NCBI GenBank assembly: GCA_026545765.1
Contig: CM048839.1
Span: forward strand, 60,385,677 to 60,449,676
Direction of reading: 5' to 3'
Length of the DNA stretch: 64,000 bases
Origin: Plantago major
Taxonomy: Eukaryota > Streptophyta > Magnoliopsida > Lamiales > Plantaginaceae
The notes under the pieces are model-generated. The model was not told the origin of the DNA. It did not search any database and saw only the letters and a list, made by a program, of their open reading frames with translations. Below are positions 31,281-41,888 of the stretch, piece after piece. The position numbers were made by a program, and so were the translations under genes. The number at the start of each line of letters is the position of its first letter. The first letter of the stretch is position 1.

Positions 31281-32117
31281 ACTGCTTCTAGCTCGGATGT
31301 ATGATCAAGCCCATGCAATGGAAGGCCAGTGAACGGGCCACCATTGAAGAGCATCTGCACAAGGGGTGGCTGCAGCGGCGGAAGAGGCTGATAAGGTGAT
31401 GCAGGTGGAGGCCAAGTCGAAGAAGAAGGACACGGTCATCACCAAGCTGAAGGCCAATTGGGACCAGACCAAGGCGGACCTGGAGTGGAAGGAGCACTTC
31501 ATCGATGGGGCAATTAAGTCGTTCTTGGAGGCCAAGGATTTTCTCCTCGAAGATCTCCAATTCGCTCGGCTCCAAGCTGTGAAGGACATCATGGAGTCGG
31601 ACTCCTTAAAGTTCTTTATGGCGGACAAAGTCGATTCTCTCCGCCTAGAGGGATTCTCATCCGCCATCGGCCAATTGCAAGCGAAGGGGTTGGTGCCTCG
31701 GAACTTCGATTGGAAGAAGGAAGGATTGGATCCGTCCGCAGATGCTAGTGGAGTCGAGATTCCAGTGGAGGTCGTTCCAAATGAGCGGTTGGCGGCATGT
31801 GAGTTCACGGAGGTGGTCACCGATGAAGGTGACATTGAGATAAAAAAAACGGCGGACCTTTTCTTCCGAAATGTGTTCCGAGTGCTCTGGGAAGGTCTGT
31901 TTCCAGCCTTTCCAGAACTACACACTTTTTGAAGAACTGGTACTTCATGTCCTCCCGAATCATTGGCCGTGACGCGGACTACAACCTTTTTGAGAGCATA
32001 AAGGCCTCCTCCGATGCTGTTGATGAGTCCTGGGCAAATGCTGCAACTGTCGATCCGTCCACTGCCAATCCGCCTGGAACTGATGAAGCCGGTCCTAGTC
32101 AGCCTCTTCTGCAATGA

Positions 32118-32620
32118 GAAGTCCGGGGTACGTCCCGTGGAAATGATGTAATGTCTGAATATTGATTCTTAATGGCACGGATTTGTTGCCTCGTACACTG
32201 ATTTTTCGTTCTGTAATAGTGATGCAAGTACAATATGCTTCTTTTGATATACCAATGCTTCTGTTTTTATGCTTTCTTGATCCGTCATGATATGCGTAGT
32301 CTTAGTAGTCTGCATAAATACACAGCTCTTGCACGCTCGGACCACTTTGACCAATATTTGATTTAAGATAACAAATTATTGACTTGCGGATCCTCGGACT
32401 GCTTGATAGACTTAACCTTCGGGTGTTTTCGCAAATGAAGTTTGTCGGACTTGTTGATGAGTGAATACTCAGATACATTTATAGGAAAATTAAAAACATG
32501 GGCTCAGTATGACCACATTGGTAAGCCCAAACGATCCAATACCGTTTGGTCCTTACGGATGGCCCAAGCCCGTCGTCGACGTCAATCTTCTTACGTGGCG
32601 GACGCTGATTGGTTCGTCCC
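32118..32620 (+). promoter_or_regulatory. 3' end of antisense gene and a second plus-strand promoter-like region
   Basis: 32118-32400 is AT-rich and non-coding. 32540-32620 is GC-richer, with GGCCCAAGCCC, an ACGTGG G-box core (32594-32599) and ATTGG (32609-32613). The sequence resumes at 38536 after Athila-2, where TATAAATA follows within 5 bp. In the uninterrupted host element this would be a compact promoter facing right. Confidence 0.45.
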
Positions 32621-33942
32621 TGATGTGCTCAAATTGATACTTAGTAAACAAGTAGCAAGCAATTATTGTAGAATAAATAATCTAACCACGAAGTCGTTCG
32701 CTAAGGAACCAATTAGGCTACCGAAACTATTGAAAGCCAACAGTTACTTGTGAAAACAGATTGATTTGTAAGTTGGTTGTTTCTAAAAACTAGAATAAGA
32801 TAAAGCAGATAACGGTTTTTAACAATGAGAGAAGATGAACAATGTAGTAATGATCAAGTAATGCTAATTCGTTCTAGGGCAATCATTCATATTTGTCACA
32901 CGGTCGGTGTACAGAAATCAATCAATCCAATTACACCAATCGTTATTTGAATGTTTTGAACTAGAGAAATCGTGGGTTGTCAATCCACAATCCTTAACCG
33001 AAAACGATTTTGAAAGTATTGAACTAGCTTATTGGATTGAAGGTTTTACAAAGATTTTGAACTAGACGAACCTATATGAACGAATCCTAACCCTAGAAGC
33101 GAATACGCAAAACCGTCACATAACTACTGCGTTCGGAGTGGTTTAGCTACTCATGGTGGAAGCAAAGATGAAAGAATGCATGGTATTGAATACGCTAAGC
33201 ATAAACATGGTGATAATCGCATGCAAAATCATACAATTCGATAAATAGAAGAAAACACGAATTGAAGATAAACAATAGAGAGTTATCAATACTTTTCCAA
33301 GAATTCGATATCGATGGTTCTTACCGGATGAAAACCAAGCTCCAAGATCAATAAATCAATGTCAAAACCTAGTTCTAGCAGCTTTTTCCATGAAAAAATC
33401 GAGTAGAAGAAGTTATGGCAAAGGAAGACCTAATTCTAACCTAAAAAGGAGTTTTTCTGCCGAATCTGTGAAGTTATCGAAATCTCGCCGAGGCGAAAAT
33501 AACTTCGCCAAGCAGACACCTTAGCCTCCCAAATTGCTCTCGCAAAATCTCACCGTAGAGAGAATGTCATTCGCAGCGAGCTTAAAACCTCTGTAATCTT
33601 TGCTACAGACAGAATATGGCCATCGGATATCATATGAGAGATTTATCGCCAAAATGGCTAGACTGCTCCGTAAAACTTCACTTTTGCAAGCTTCGCTAAA
33701 ACACCTCTCAAATCTTCGTCCGAACACCGAATCCACTTCCGTTTTCGCCCAATTACTCTACATTCAAAGATCTAGAACCAAAGTTTTCACTCCGATTTTC
33801 ACCTTCAGGACACAAAAATCCTACAAAACACAAACAAGAAACCAAACATAAAAACGCACTAAAATAATATAAAACTAAGGTCAAAGACTAACAAAAGACG
33901 ATTAAAAAGGACCAAATGAGAAGTTAGAATATTGTCTCATCA
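32621..33942 (-). repeat. Athila-2 3' LTR, 1322 bp
   Basis: Aligns with 37335-38530. It keeps about 170 bp (32656-32826) missing from the other LTR and lacks a segment near 38139-38215 present there. The CTCGCCGCGGCGAG palindrome intact at 38021-38034 is degraded here at about 33484-33498. The sense start is TGATGAGACAATATTCTAAC. Confidence 0.9.
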
Positions 33943-35276
33943 AAATCCCCAAACCGAACCTTTGCTCGTCCTCGAGCAAACAAACAACCTAAACACTCTA
34001 GACTCTAAACCACGTAGACAAATACAAGAGTTACAAATCCAAGTAATCGAATCTACCATTGAAAGCATTAAGTCCACCAAATTCAAATGTTTTGTTCGCA
34101 AGTAACCTTGGCAAAAAAGTGCACAGATAATCCCAAAAAACCGTTTCTCAAGCAAATAACTCTTAAGTCCAGCACGCTAGTCCCTCACAGGAATAATATG
34201 CAATCTCTACTCTCTTTGCAAGTGTCCAATAGGATTATTCTCTCAAAAAGTAAACTGGGAAGGTGACTCGCATCACAAAAAATGCCTAGACTATCTTATG
34301 CTAATGTACTCAAATCAAATGGATCAGAAAGGACTTTTTCAAAAAAAGACTTATAACAAAAGTTCAAGACCTGTGTTGTTCCCTTTTTCACTTGCAATGA
34401 AACATGAACCATTATTGCACTGTATTCAATGCATGGCCTCATTGGGCTCTTTTATCTCAATTTTTTTACGGGTGTCTGTTTTACCGAAAGTCCGCACTTT
34501 TGTGCGTGTCAGTTTGGTATACATGCCATCAACCCTCACGGTCATATAGCTTTAAGGGCCACGCCGGTATAAAGGTAGTATCTGAAACATGCCCAACACG
34601 ACAAACGGTGATCAACTAAGACCATAGATCCACCCCGAGATTAAATTCAGACAGCTTTGGAAACAGCAACAGACTCAAACACAATCAAGCATATAAATCT
34701 CAAAAATTAGTCGTAAACATGTAAGTAACTCTTCCCCAAATCTGTTCTTTAGAACGGGGGTTTAAAAGTTAGAGAACTCAGAATTAAAAGCATGCCGTTT
34801 GTCATCCCCAAATACATGAGTACACATAAGTACGAAAAAGCGCAAGTAATTCGTAAAAAAAAACTTGCACATCCCAGCAATCACACAATACAAATGCCGG
34901 TACAATATTTTTTCATCGGCTCAGGCTTCTCACGGCTTTTGGACTAAAGGACTGGACAGACTAGCTATTTGCAAGAGAAACAAACCTTAAGGAATTAACA
35001 ATGCACTAGGCTACTTCCAGTTACATATCAAACAAAACAAAGGCATTAACAATAGATACTCAAAACTTGAAAAAAATAACACGGACACACGAAAAACTCA
35101 CGAAAATATGAAAAAACACATAGAAACATAGGCAAGAAACTGAAGAGCCTCACATTCCCTCCCCAAACCGAAACTCAAGCATGTCCTCAAACTAATAGTG
35201 GAAAGATAAAAGGGATCGAAAGTCTCTGGCCTATGAAGTACAGTTTATAGTCATGTACTAGACTCTTCCGTGTTGG
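33943..35276 (-). other. Athila-2 non-coding region after protease
   Basis: No supported gene; this replaces the whole RT-integrase region. On the sense strand a purine tract (GGTTCGGTTTGGGGATTTTGA) adjoins the 3' LTR, and a second similar tract (TTTCGGTTTGGGGAGGG) lies at about 35157-35173. Repeating use of TTTGGGGA next to the LTR suggests these are polypurine tracts. Confidence 0.55.
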
Positions 35277-37211
35277 CTAATGGGTACTCTGGAGGTTCTT
35301 TGCTCCTCCGGTTGGTGCATCTCTTATTCGTCCTTGTTGATAAGTATGTATATACAAGGGTCCTGTGTGCGCCCCTATATAGTTCCTGGTGTCAACCCGC
35401 AGGGGTGAGTATGGTGTAGTGGTGGCTTGCAACTCACGTTGCTTGCCATATACTTCTATAGTGCAGGTACGAGCGTGGAGGTTGACAATCATGCGAGTGG
35501 TTTTGATGAACGGTCGCCCAAGTAGCAGCATATCCTTCTCCATCTCCTTTCCTTTAACCCGTGTCGACTCCACAACCACAAAATCGGCCATAAAAGTGTC
35601 CCCGTCCAGCGTAACCGAAACATCCTCAATCACACCCATGCACCTACTTCTCGTTCCATTGGCCATCGTGACGAAGCATTTCCTGGATTCCAAACCCTTC
35701 AAATCCAGCTCCTCATAGGTCGCAAAGATCATCAGATTAATCGCCGCTCCTGTATCTACGATGCCAATTACCTCGGAAGAATTTCCTATCCCAACCACCA
35801 AATCAAAGCTATCGGCATCACTGATGCTCTTATCTGCTGCTGGGATCACCCTAGCGGTGGGGCTTACCTCAAGGACGGCCAGTTTTGCACTCGCCTCCTC
35901 TACTGGAGTCGCAATACTGGGTGTGGCTACCTCCTTTTCACGTACCCCGACTCTCACTTCTACCGGCTTCTCAAGTGCCGGTGTAGGTGCTACCTCAACT
36001 ACCTCCGGTGTCTTAACCTGGGCCACCGTGTTCTCGAGCTGGCAAGTGCAGGTAGCAAGAACAGACTTCACCTTTACTGGCTCATCGAATGTCACCTCAA
36101 CGGCTAAAGCTCTGTGGGTTTCTGCGGTCGCCGGTAACTTACCCCTTTCTCTTTGCTGAAATCGACCAACTAGATCCCCCAAAGTCTTCTCTAATCGCTT
36201 CTGTGCCTGCTCAATGCTGTCGAACCGCTGATCATTCCTGCGCTGATTTTCATGTGCTTCGGCCCAGAACCTCTCGGAACGCTCCATGTGGTCCCTGATT
36301 GCCTGATCAGGACTTCCCGGCACTTTTGTAATCTGAACCCGAACTGGCTGAGCTAGAACTGGTTGCTCCCGTGGTGCATTCTCGTAGAAGTTGTTGCCAC
36401 CTTGGTTATCCTGCCAGTTACCCTGCTGTCTAGTATGCCCGCTTTGCGTGTGCCTCTCAGTAGTACATGCCCCTGGAGTCCCTTCAACTGCTCGGTATCC
36501 CACTCTCCTAGATTTATTTCTCGCACCCTTGAGCTGAGACACCGCTGCCAATCTCTCGAAAACACCATTTAATTCATCAGAAGATGCTTCCAGGAGTGAA
36601 TTTTTACACGTCATATCAACCATGTACTGGCACTCCCAATTCAGACCCTCATAAAATCTGATGCACAGATTCATCTCATCGATCCTGTGGTGCGGGCATT
36701 GGGATAGCAACTATAAGAAGCGTTCGCGAGCTTCATAGAAGATCTCATCGTACATCTGCTCAAACTGCATTATCTGAGTACGAAGGTGATGCGTTCTCTC
36801 GGGAGGGTAAAACTTATTAACGAAGGCTTTGTATAGAGAATCCCAAGTAGGTAGAGAACCCCCAGGCTGGTTTAACAGCCAGTTCCTAGCTTTATCCTGC
36901 AGACACTTCGAAAAAACCTTCTTCCTCATCTCTCCATCTGAAACTAGTACTCCTCCGGCTGTCAACGGAATCCCTGCAATCAGTACTTCGAATTCTTTGA
37001 GGAACCTTATCACATCCTCATTAGCCATTCCATAGAACTTGGGGAGATTATGGAAGTGGTAGGCTTTGAGTTCTAAATTTCTTGCCTCATTAGATAGCAC
37101 GATTGTCGTTTTCCCGGCCTTAACCTCGCCGGGTTGCATGTAGACTCCATAGGTTAACTGAGCCATTGAAATATCCTTTTTGATCAACCTGTCGTTAGAG
37201 CTACACAACAT
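35277..37211 (-). pseudogene. gag: Athila-2 gag-protease
   Basis: One frame from ATG 37211 to 35277, interrupted only by TAG 36711-36713. The gag domain has LKAYHFHNLPKFYG, ARNWLLNQPGGSLPTWDSL, FVNKFYPPERTHHLR and CPHHRIDEMNLCIRFYEGLN. A Pro/Val/Glu-rich linker follows, then protease with the active site IGIVDTGAAINLMIF (Asp-Thr-Gly intact) and DMLLLGRPFIKTTRM. About 645 codons. Good conservation of the frame with one stop argues that gag-protease was functional until recently in this lineage. Confidence 0.9.
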
Positions 37212-37311
37212 GAAAACCTTGAAATATCCTTAGTTTCTGTTAGTGCATAAAACATCAGGTAAGTTGGAAAACAAATAAAAATTCGCAATCAATCGCTACA
37301 ATAGGAATTGA

Positions 37312-37334
37312 TTCCTCGGCAGCGGCGGCAATTT
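37312..37334 (-). other. Athila-2 primer binding site, degenerate
   Basis: Sense strand reads TTGCCGCCGCTGCCGAGGAAT beside the LTR. It is recognisably the tRNA-Asp site but has several mismatches compared with Athila-1. Confidence 0.65.
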
Positions 37335-38530
37335 TGATGTGCTCAAATTGATACTTAGTAAACAAGTAAGATGAACACAGTAGTAATGATCAAGTAATGC
37401 TAATTCGTTCTAGGACAATCATTCATATTTGTCACACGGTCGGTGTACAGAAATCAATTAATCCAATTCAACCAATCGTTATTTAAATGTTTTGAACTAG
37501 AGAAATCATGGGTCGTCAATCGACGATCCTTAACCGAAAACGATTTTGAAAGTATTGAACTAGCTTATTGGATTGAAGGTTTTACGAAGATTTTGAACTA
37601 GACAAACCTATATGAACGAATCCTAACCCTAGAAGCGAATATACAAAACCGTCACATAACTACTGCGTTCGGAGTGGTTTAGCTACTCATGGTGGAAGCA
37701 AAGATGAAAGAATGCATGGTATTGAATACGCTAAGCATTAACATGGTGATAATCGCATGCAAAATCATACAATTCGATAAACAGAAGAAAACACGAATTG
37801 AAGATAAACAATAGAGAGTTATCAATACTTTACCAAGAATTCGATATCGATGGTTCTTACTGGATGAAAACCAAGCTCCAAGATCAATCAATCAATGTCA
37901 AAACCTAGTTCTACCAGCTTTTTCCATGAAAAAATCGAGTATAAGAAGTTATGGCAAAGGAAGACCTAATTCTCACCTAAAAAGGAGTTTTTCTGCCGAA
38001 TCTGTGAAGTTATCGCAAATCTCGCCGCGGCGAGACACTGTTTAGCCTCCCAAATTGCTCTCGCAAAATCTCACCGCGGCGAGAATGTCATTCGCCGTAG
38101 CGAGCTTAAAACCTCTGTCACGTTTACTACAGACAGAATCTGGTCATGCTTCCAAAACGAAAGTTATAGCTCTTTGAATTATCTTTCCGTGACCACCACG
38201 ATCAGGTCAATCGGATATCATATGAGAGAGTTATGGCCAAAATGGCTAGACTGCGCCGTAAAACATCACTTTTGCAAGCTTCGCTAAAACGGCTCTCAAA
38301 TCTTCGTCCGAACTCCGAATCCACTTCCGTTTTCGCCCAGTTATTCTACATTCAAAGATCCAGAACCAAAGTTTTCACTCCGATTTTCACCTTCGGAACA
38401 CAAAAATCCTACAAAACACAAACAAGAAACCAAACATAAAAACGCACTAAAATAATATAAAACTAAGGTCAAAGACTAACAAAAGACGATTAAAAAGGAC
38501 CAAATGAGACGTCAGAATATTGTCTCATCA
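37335..38530 (-). repeat. Athila-2 5' LTR, 1196 bp
   Basis: TGATGTGCTC at 37335, CATCA ending 38530. It contains the perfect palindrome CTCGCCGCGGCGAG at 38021-38034. It is followed by the target copy GTCCC. Confidence 0.92.
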
Positions 38531-38535
38531 GTCCC

Positions 38536-39051
38536 ATCTATAAATACCCGAGTTTCCCACTGCATTGATCGCATAAATCTGATTCTAATTTTCATCTTGT
38601 TGAAAATTTCTTTCTTCTTTCTCAAGCTCGGACTGATCTTGCAGTTTGAGCCTAGTGGTCTCGAATAGGAAGACGATTTCTTGACTAGTCTCCCCCTCGA
38701 GACTCCCGTCCACTCTCAAATCGGCATGTATTGTTTTGATTTTGAGAGTGGCGTGGGTCTAGAGGGATGGATTGCTCGAGATCTGTTGTTAGGAAACGTA
38801 GATCTTGGAAAATTTTCGATCTGAGTAAGCTGACGGACGACCCCATTGGTCGTATGTGTGATCCACCCGGTAGGAGCTTGTCCTATCCGAGGAGTTGTTG
38901 GCGGGTGGGTCATGATACGATCAATGTGTCAGATCCATGTTTTAGATTCAAACGAATGGATGTTTTGAAGAATCTTAATGTCCGGAGACTGATTCTAGAT
39001 TTGTCCATGTTACAGGTACATCCCACTACTTGTTGTCTATGGAAGGATTGA
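38536..39051 (+). CDS. Unknown plus-strand reading frame downstream of a TATA box, in Tat element
   Basis: TATAAATA at 38539-38546 is followed by a leader with an 11-bp inverted repeat (38710-38720 / 38741-38751). The ATG at 38767 then gives a 94-residue frame (MDCSRSVVRKRRSWKIFDL ... MDVLKNLNVRRLILDL). Near its end ATGTTACAG is followed by GTACAT, a possible splice donor at 39016. I do not recognise the product. It lies antisense to pol, just beyond the integrase end. It could be a second antisense gene, a captured host fragment, or chance. Confidence 0.3.
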
Positions 39052-39451
39052 TGTTGTTAGTGTGCTGATGGATCCTTTGCTTGAGGGATCCTTTGGTGAA
39101 GTTATGGTATATATCGGAGAATAGGACAGGCTTTTCCGTTGTAGTGTAGATATTGTACGGATCCGTATAGATATATCGGATCGTAGCACGTACAAAGGAG
39201 ATTGAGTGTACCTTTGATTATTTGTACAAACAAGATTGTTGTTAGAATCTTTTTTGCCATGTAAATAATCAAATTTCATTTTGAATTGAAAGATGAAAGT
39301 TGTATTGATTTGCCGTAAATTCAATTACAACTTGTGGGCTGGATGGCCAATGACAAATGAGTTAACAAAAACATAACTGACGGAGTTTTTCGTAACAAAT
39401 GGTTTAAACCCGGAATGTCAAAACAACTGACGGAGTTCCGTGCAACAAACC
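39052..39451. other. Stretch between the unknown frame and Tat integrase end
   Basis: AT-rich, no recognised feature. Two near-copies of ACTGACGGAGTT lie at about 39377 and 39426. Confidence 0.4.
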
Positions 39452-40900
39452 CTAAGCATATAATTTTTTAAGGTTCTTGACATTCCAAGTACGCTTGAGT
39501 GGTTGTCCGTGCTCGTCCTCCAATTCATAACTTCCATTCACTCTTGCGCCAACGATCTTGTAGGTTCCTTCCGACTTAGGCTTGAGCTTCCCAATATTGC
39601 TCAAGATATCAGCTCTGCGGAGCACTAGGTCTCCGACCTGTAAATCTTTAGATTGAATATTCTTGTTGTAGGCTCGGGCTGCAGTTGCTTGATATCTGTG
39701 GATATTAGCCAATGCCTCGGTCCTCTTCTGTTCTAGCATATCTAGGTCATAGATCCGAGCTTTCTGATTGGCGGGATCATGGAATTCTTGGATCCTCATG
39801 GTTTCGACCGCAATCTACGCTGGTATGACAGCTTCCGTGCCATAAACTAGAGCAAATGGGGTATCCCTAGTTGCAGTCCGAGCTGTGTTGCGATGAGCCC
39901 AGAGTACACCGTCTAGGTCATCTGCCCAGCTATCCTGAGAGGTCCTTAGTCGCTTCTCCAGAATCTTGAAAATTGTCTTGTGCGTGGATTCATCTCGCCC
40001 GTTAGCCTGTGGATATCCGACAGATGTGAAACGTTGCTCAATTTTGAAGGACGCCAACCATTCCTTGATTATGTTGCCCGAAAATTGAGCACCATTATCC
40101 GAGACAAGAATTCTTGGCAAGCCAAAGCGACAGATGATGTTCTTCCAAATTAAGGTCCGCACACGACTTTCCGTGATAGTGGCCACTGCTTCCGCTTCTA
40201 CCCATTTGGTGAAATATTCTACAGCTACAATCAAGAATTTCTTCTGTTCAGTGCTTCTTGGGAAAGGTCTGACAATATTGATGCCCCATTGATCAAATGG
40301 ACATGCTATGACTGACGGAATCATAGGGTGTGTCGGACGATGGGGGACGTTGGCATAGTACTGACAATTAGGACAATTCCGAGCAAAGCTCGCAGAATCC
40401 TTATCAACGGTAGGCCAATAGTAACCTTGTCGGATAATCTTTTAAGCGAGAGTCCACCCACCAGAATGACTTCCACAGCTTCCGCTGTAAATTTTCTCAA
40501 GCACTGTCTTTGCTTCTTGTGGATCCAAACATCTCATATGGGTCCCGGCGAAGGATTTCTTATATAAATATTCTCCAAGTATGAAGTACATGTGTGCTCG
40601 GCACTGTACGCTCCTTGACTCCTTTGGATCGGCAGGTAATGATCCGTCCTTGAGGTAACTAAAGATATCAGTCATCCAATTTTTTCCTGTTCCAGTGACC
40701 ATATAGGTTGGAGTAGGACTCATGACGGATGAGTTCCTAATCGTGAGTAAAATGACTCTCCTCATATCCAAAGCAGCTGTTGCGGACGCATACTTTGCCA
40801 GAGTGTCCGCTCTTTCATTCCATTCCCTATCAAATTTTTCCTGGGTAAACTCTTCAAAGAGGCTCACTTCTTGCTTTAGTAGCTCAAGATACTTGATCAT
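39452..40900 (-). pseudogene. pol: Tat integrase with N-terminal zinc region
   Basis: From high to low: the zinc-binding part (about 40570-40340; FAGTHMRCLDPQEAK, then after a stop a Cys pair in NCPNCQYY), the core (40324-39815) and the C-terminal domain (39799-39452; QVGDLVLRRADI, GTYKIVGARVNGSYEL, TWNVKNLKKLYA). In the core, VSDNGAQF and NGRDESTHKTIF are present. The first catalytic Asp, normally in GMDIVGPF, reads Asn in GINIVRPF (codon 40277-40279). Stops lie at about 40439-40444 and 39812-39817. Confidence 0.9.
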
Positions 40901-40933
40901 TGAAGGACCTTTTGTGGCGAAAGCACCAGAAAA

Positions 40934-41152
40934 CTAGGCTTCAACCAACTGTGAATCTGTGTAAGCTTTGAGTTTCCGGACTTGTAGGGACTTGGCTATG
41001 CGTAGTCCGACTACCAGTGATTCATATTCAGCCTCATTGTTTGTAACTTTGAAGTCTAAAGATATTTCATAGTCGAGTTCCTCTCCATCAGGGCTTTTAA
41101 GATAGATTCCAATGCCTCCCACTCTTCTGGTGGATGAACTTCCAATGTCCAA
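40934..41152 (-). pseudogene. pol: Tat second (archaeal-type) RNase H domain, partial
   Basis: Reads DIGSSSTRRVGGIGIYLKS, then TNNEAEYESLVVGLRIA, then KAYTDSQLVEA: the D, E, D order of RNase HI in its plant Tat-specific second copy between gypsy RNase H and integrase. This dual arrangement assigns the element to Tat/Ogre rather than to chromoviruses or Athila. The domain continues past a stop at 40934-40936 toward 40900. Confidence 0.85.
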
Positions 41153-41384
41153 ACATCGGTGGGTTGTTCCTTAGTTTGGGGATCCTGAATTTTTAACCTT
41201 TGTTCCGCCTCCTTCTGAGTATCCTTGTCGGAGTTATCAGTTTTGATTCATTTGAGATATCATCAAGGAGGAACATGTAATTAACCCGAGTTTCCTCCCA
41301 TGACGTAGTCCGAGATTGATTGATGAATTGAGCATCTTCAAGGTTATCTGGGTTGATCTTTGGTAGAACTGACTTTCGTTTGAT

Positions 41385-41888
41385 CTACTTGGTAATCAAG
41401 CACTCAAATGCTTGTTTATCCGAGACTTTCTCTGACTCCGCTTCAGGGTAATCCGCTAGGAAGTCAGCAATAACTAGAGCTTTTTTGGCTGTCGGAGCCT
41501 GATAGTCAATGTCGTATTCGCTCAGCTCAATTGCCCACTTAGAGAGTCGTTCGGATTGGTCGGGTTTTCCAAGGACCTGTTTCAAAGGTTCCGTAGTTAG
41601 GACTACTATCTTATGAGACTTGAAATAGGGCTTTAACCGCCTTGCGGTGTAAACCAAAGCATATGCAAATTTCTCAATCTTTACGTACTTGTCTCCGCCC
41701 CTGCAAGGGCTTTACTAAGATAGTAGATTGGCATGTGATCATTAGCCTGGAACCGTACTAGCACAGAACTCACTGCCTCTTCCGTAACGGCTAGGTAGAG
41801 GTAGAGTGGTTCTCCTTCTACGGGTTTGGAGAGCAGTGGAGGGGAATGGAGGTACTTTTTCAAGTTTTCAAAAGCCTCGGAACATTCC
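41385..41888 (-). pseudogene. pol: Tat gypsy RNase H, C-terminal to the solo LTR insertion
   Basis: Frames 41888-41681 (ECSEAFENLKKYLHSPPLL, LYLYLAVTEEAVSSVLVR) and 41657-41385 (YTARRLKPYFKSHKIVVLT, LSKWAIELSEYDIDYQAP). It is separated from the RT by the solo Athila LTR at 41889-43192, and an internal break lies near 41660-41680. About 230 bp to 41153 are degraded linker. Confidence 0.85.

Larger units (their letters stand above)
29224..32117 (+). pseudogene. Tat antisense ORF (plant gypsy-type transposon protein), degenerate
   Basis: ATG 29224 (MSGSDSQNHEVQ) opens an acidic N-terminus with TAG 29446-29448. A Glu-run follows (about 29690-29750), then after a frame shift the conserved block IPESVEIMVPEPGHAFYNPP and VFCAKKGQSVNFENF to YLCGLTDIVEVGG. 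Introns are predicted at 30578-30702 and 31209-31280. The rest is basic and coiled-coil rich (KKKQQREQQALELATG; KSKKKDTVITKLKANWDQ), ending at 32114-32116. The layout (globular part, then charged coiled coil) and the antisense position after pol match the extra ORF of Tat-lineage elements. Function unknown. Confidence 0.7.
32621..38530 (-). mobile_element. Athila-2: non-autonomous Athila derivative with gag and protease only
   Basis: Two LTRs (32621-33942 and 37335-38530) have TGATG...CATCA ends and flank one gag-protease frame; there is no RT, RNase H or integrase. The target duplication GTCCC is intact (32616-32620 and 38531-38535). A degenerate tRNA-Asp primer site lies next to the right-hand (5') LTR, so the element is on the minus strand. 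This resembles TR-GAG-type elements, which keep gag and borrow pol functions in trans. Total 5910 bp. Confidence 0.9.

Noticed and set aside
35389..36159. Plus-strand ORFs of 109 and 132 codons across Athila-2 protease
   Set aside because: Shadows of the long gag-protease frame, without motifs.
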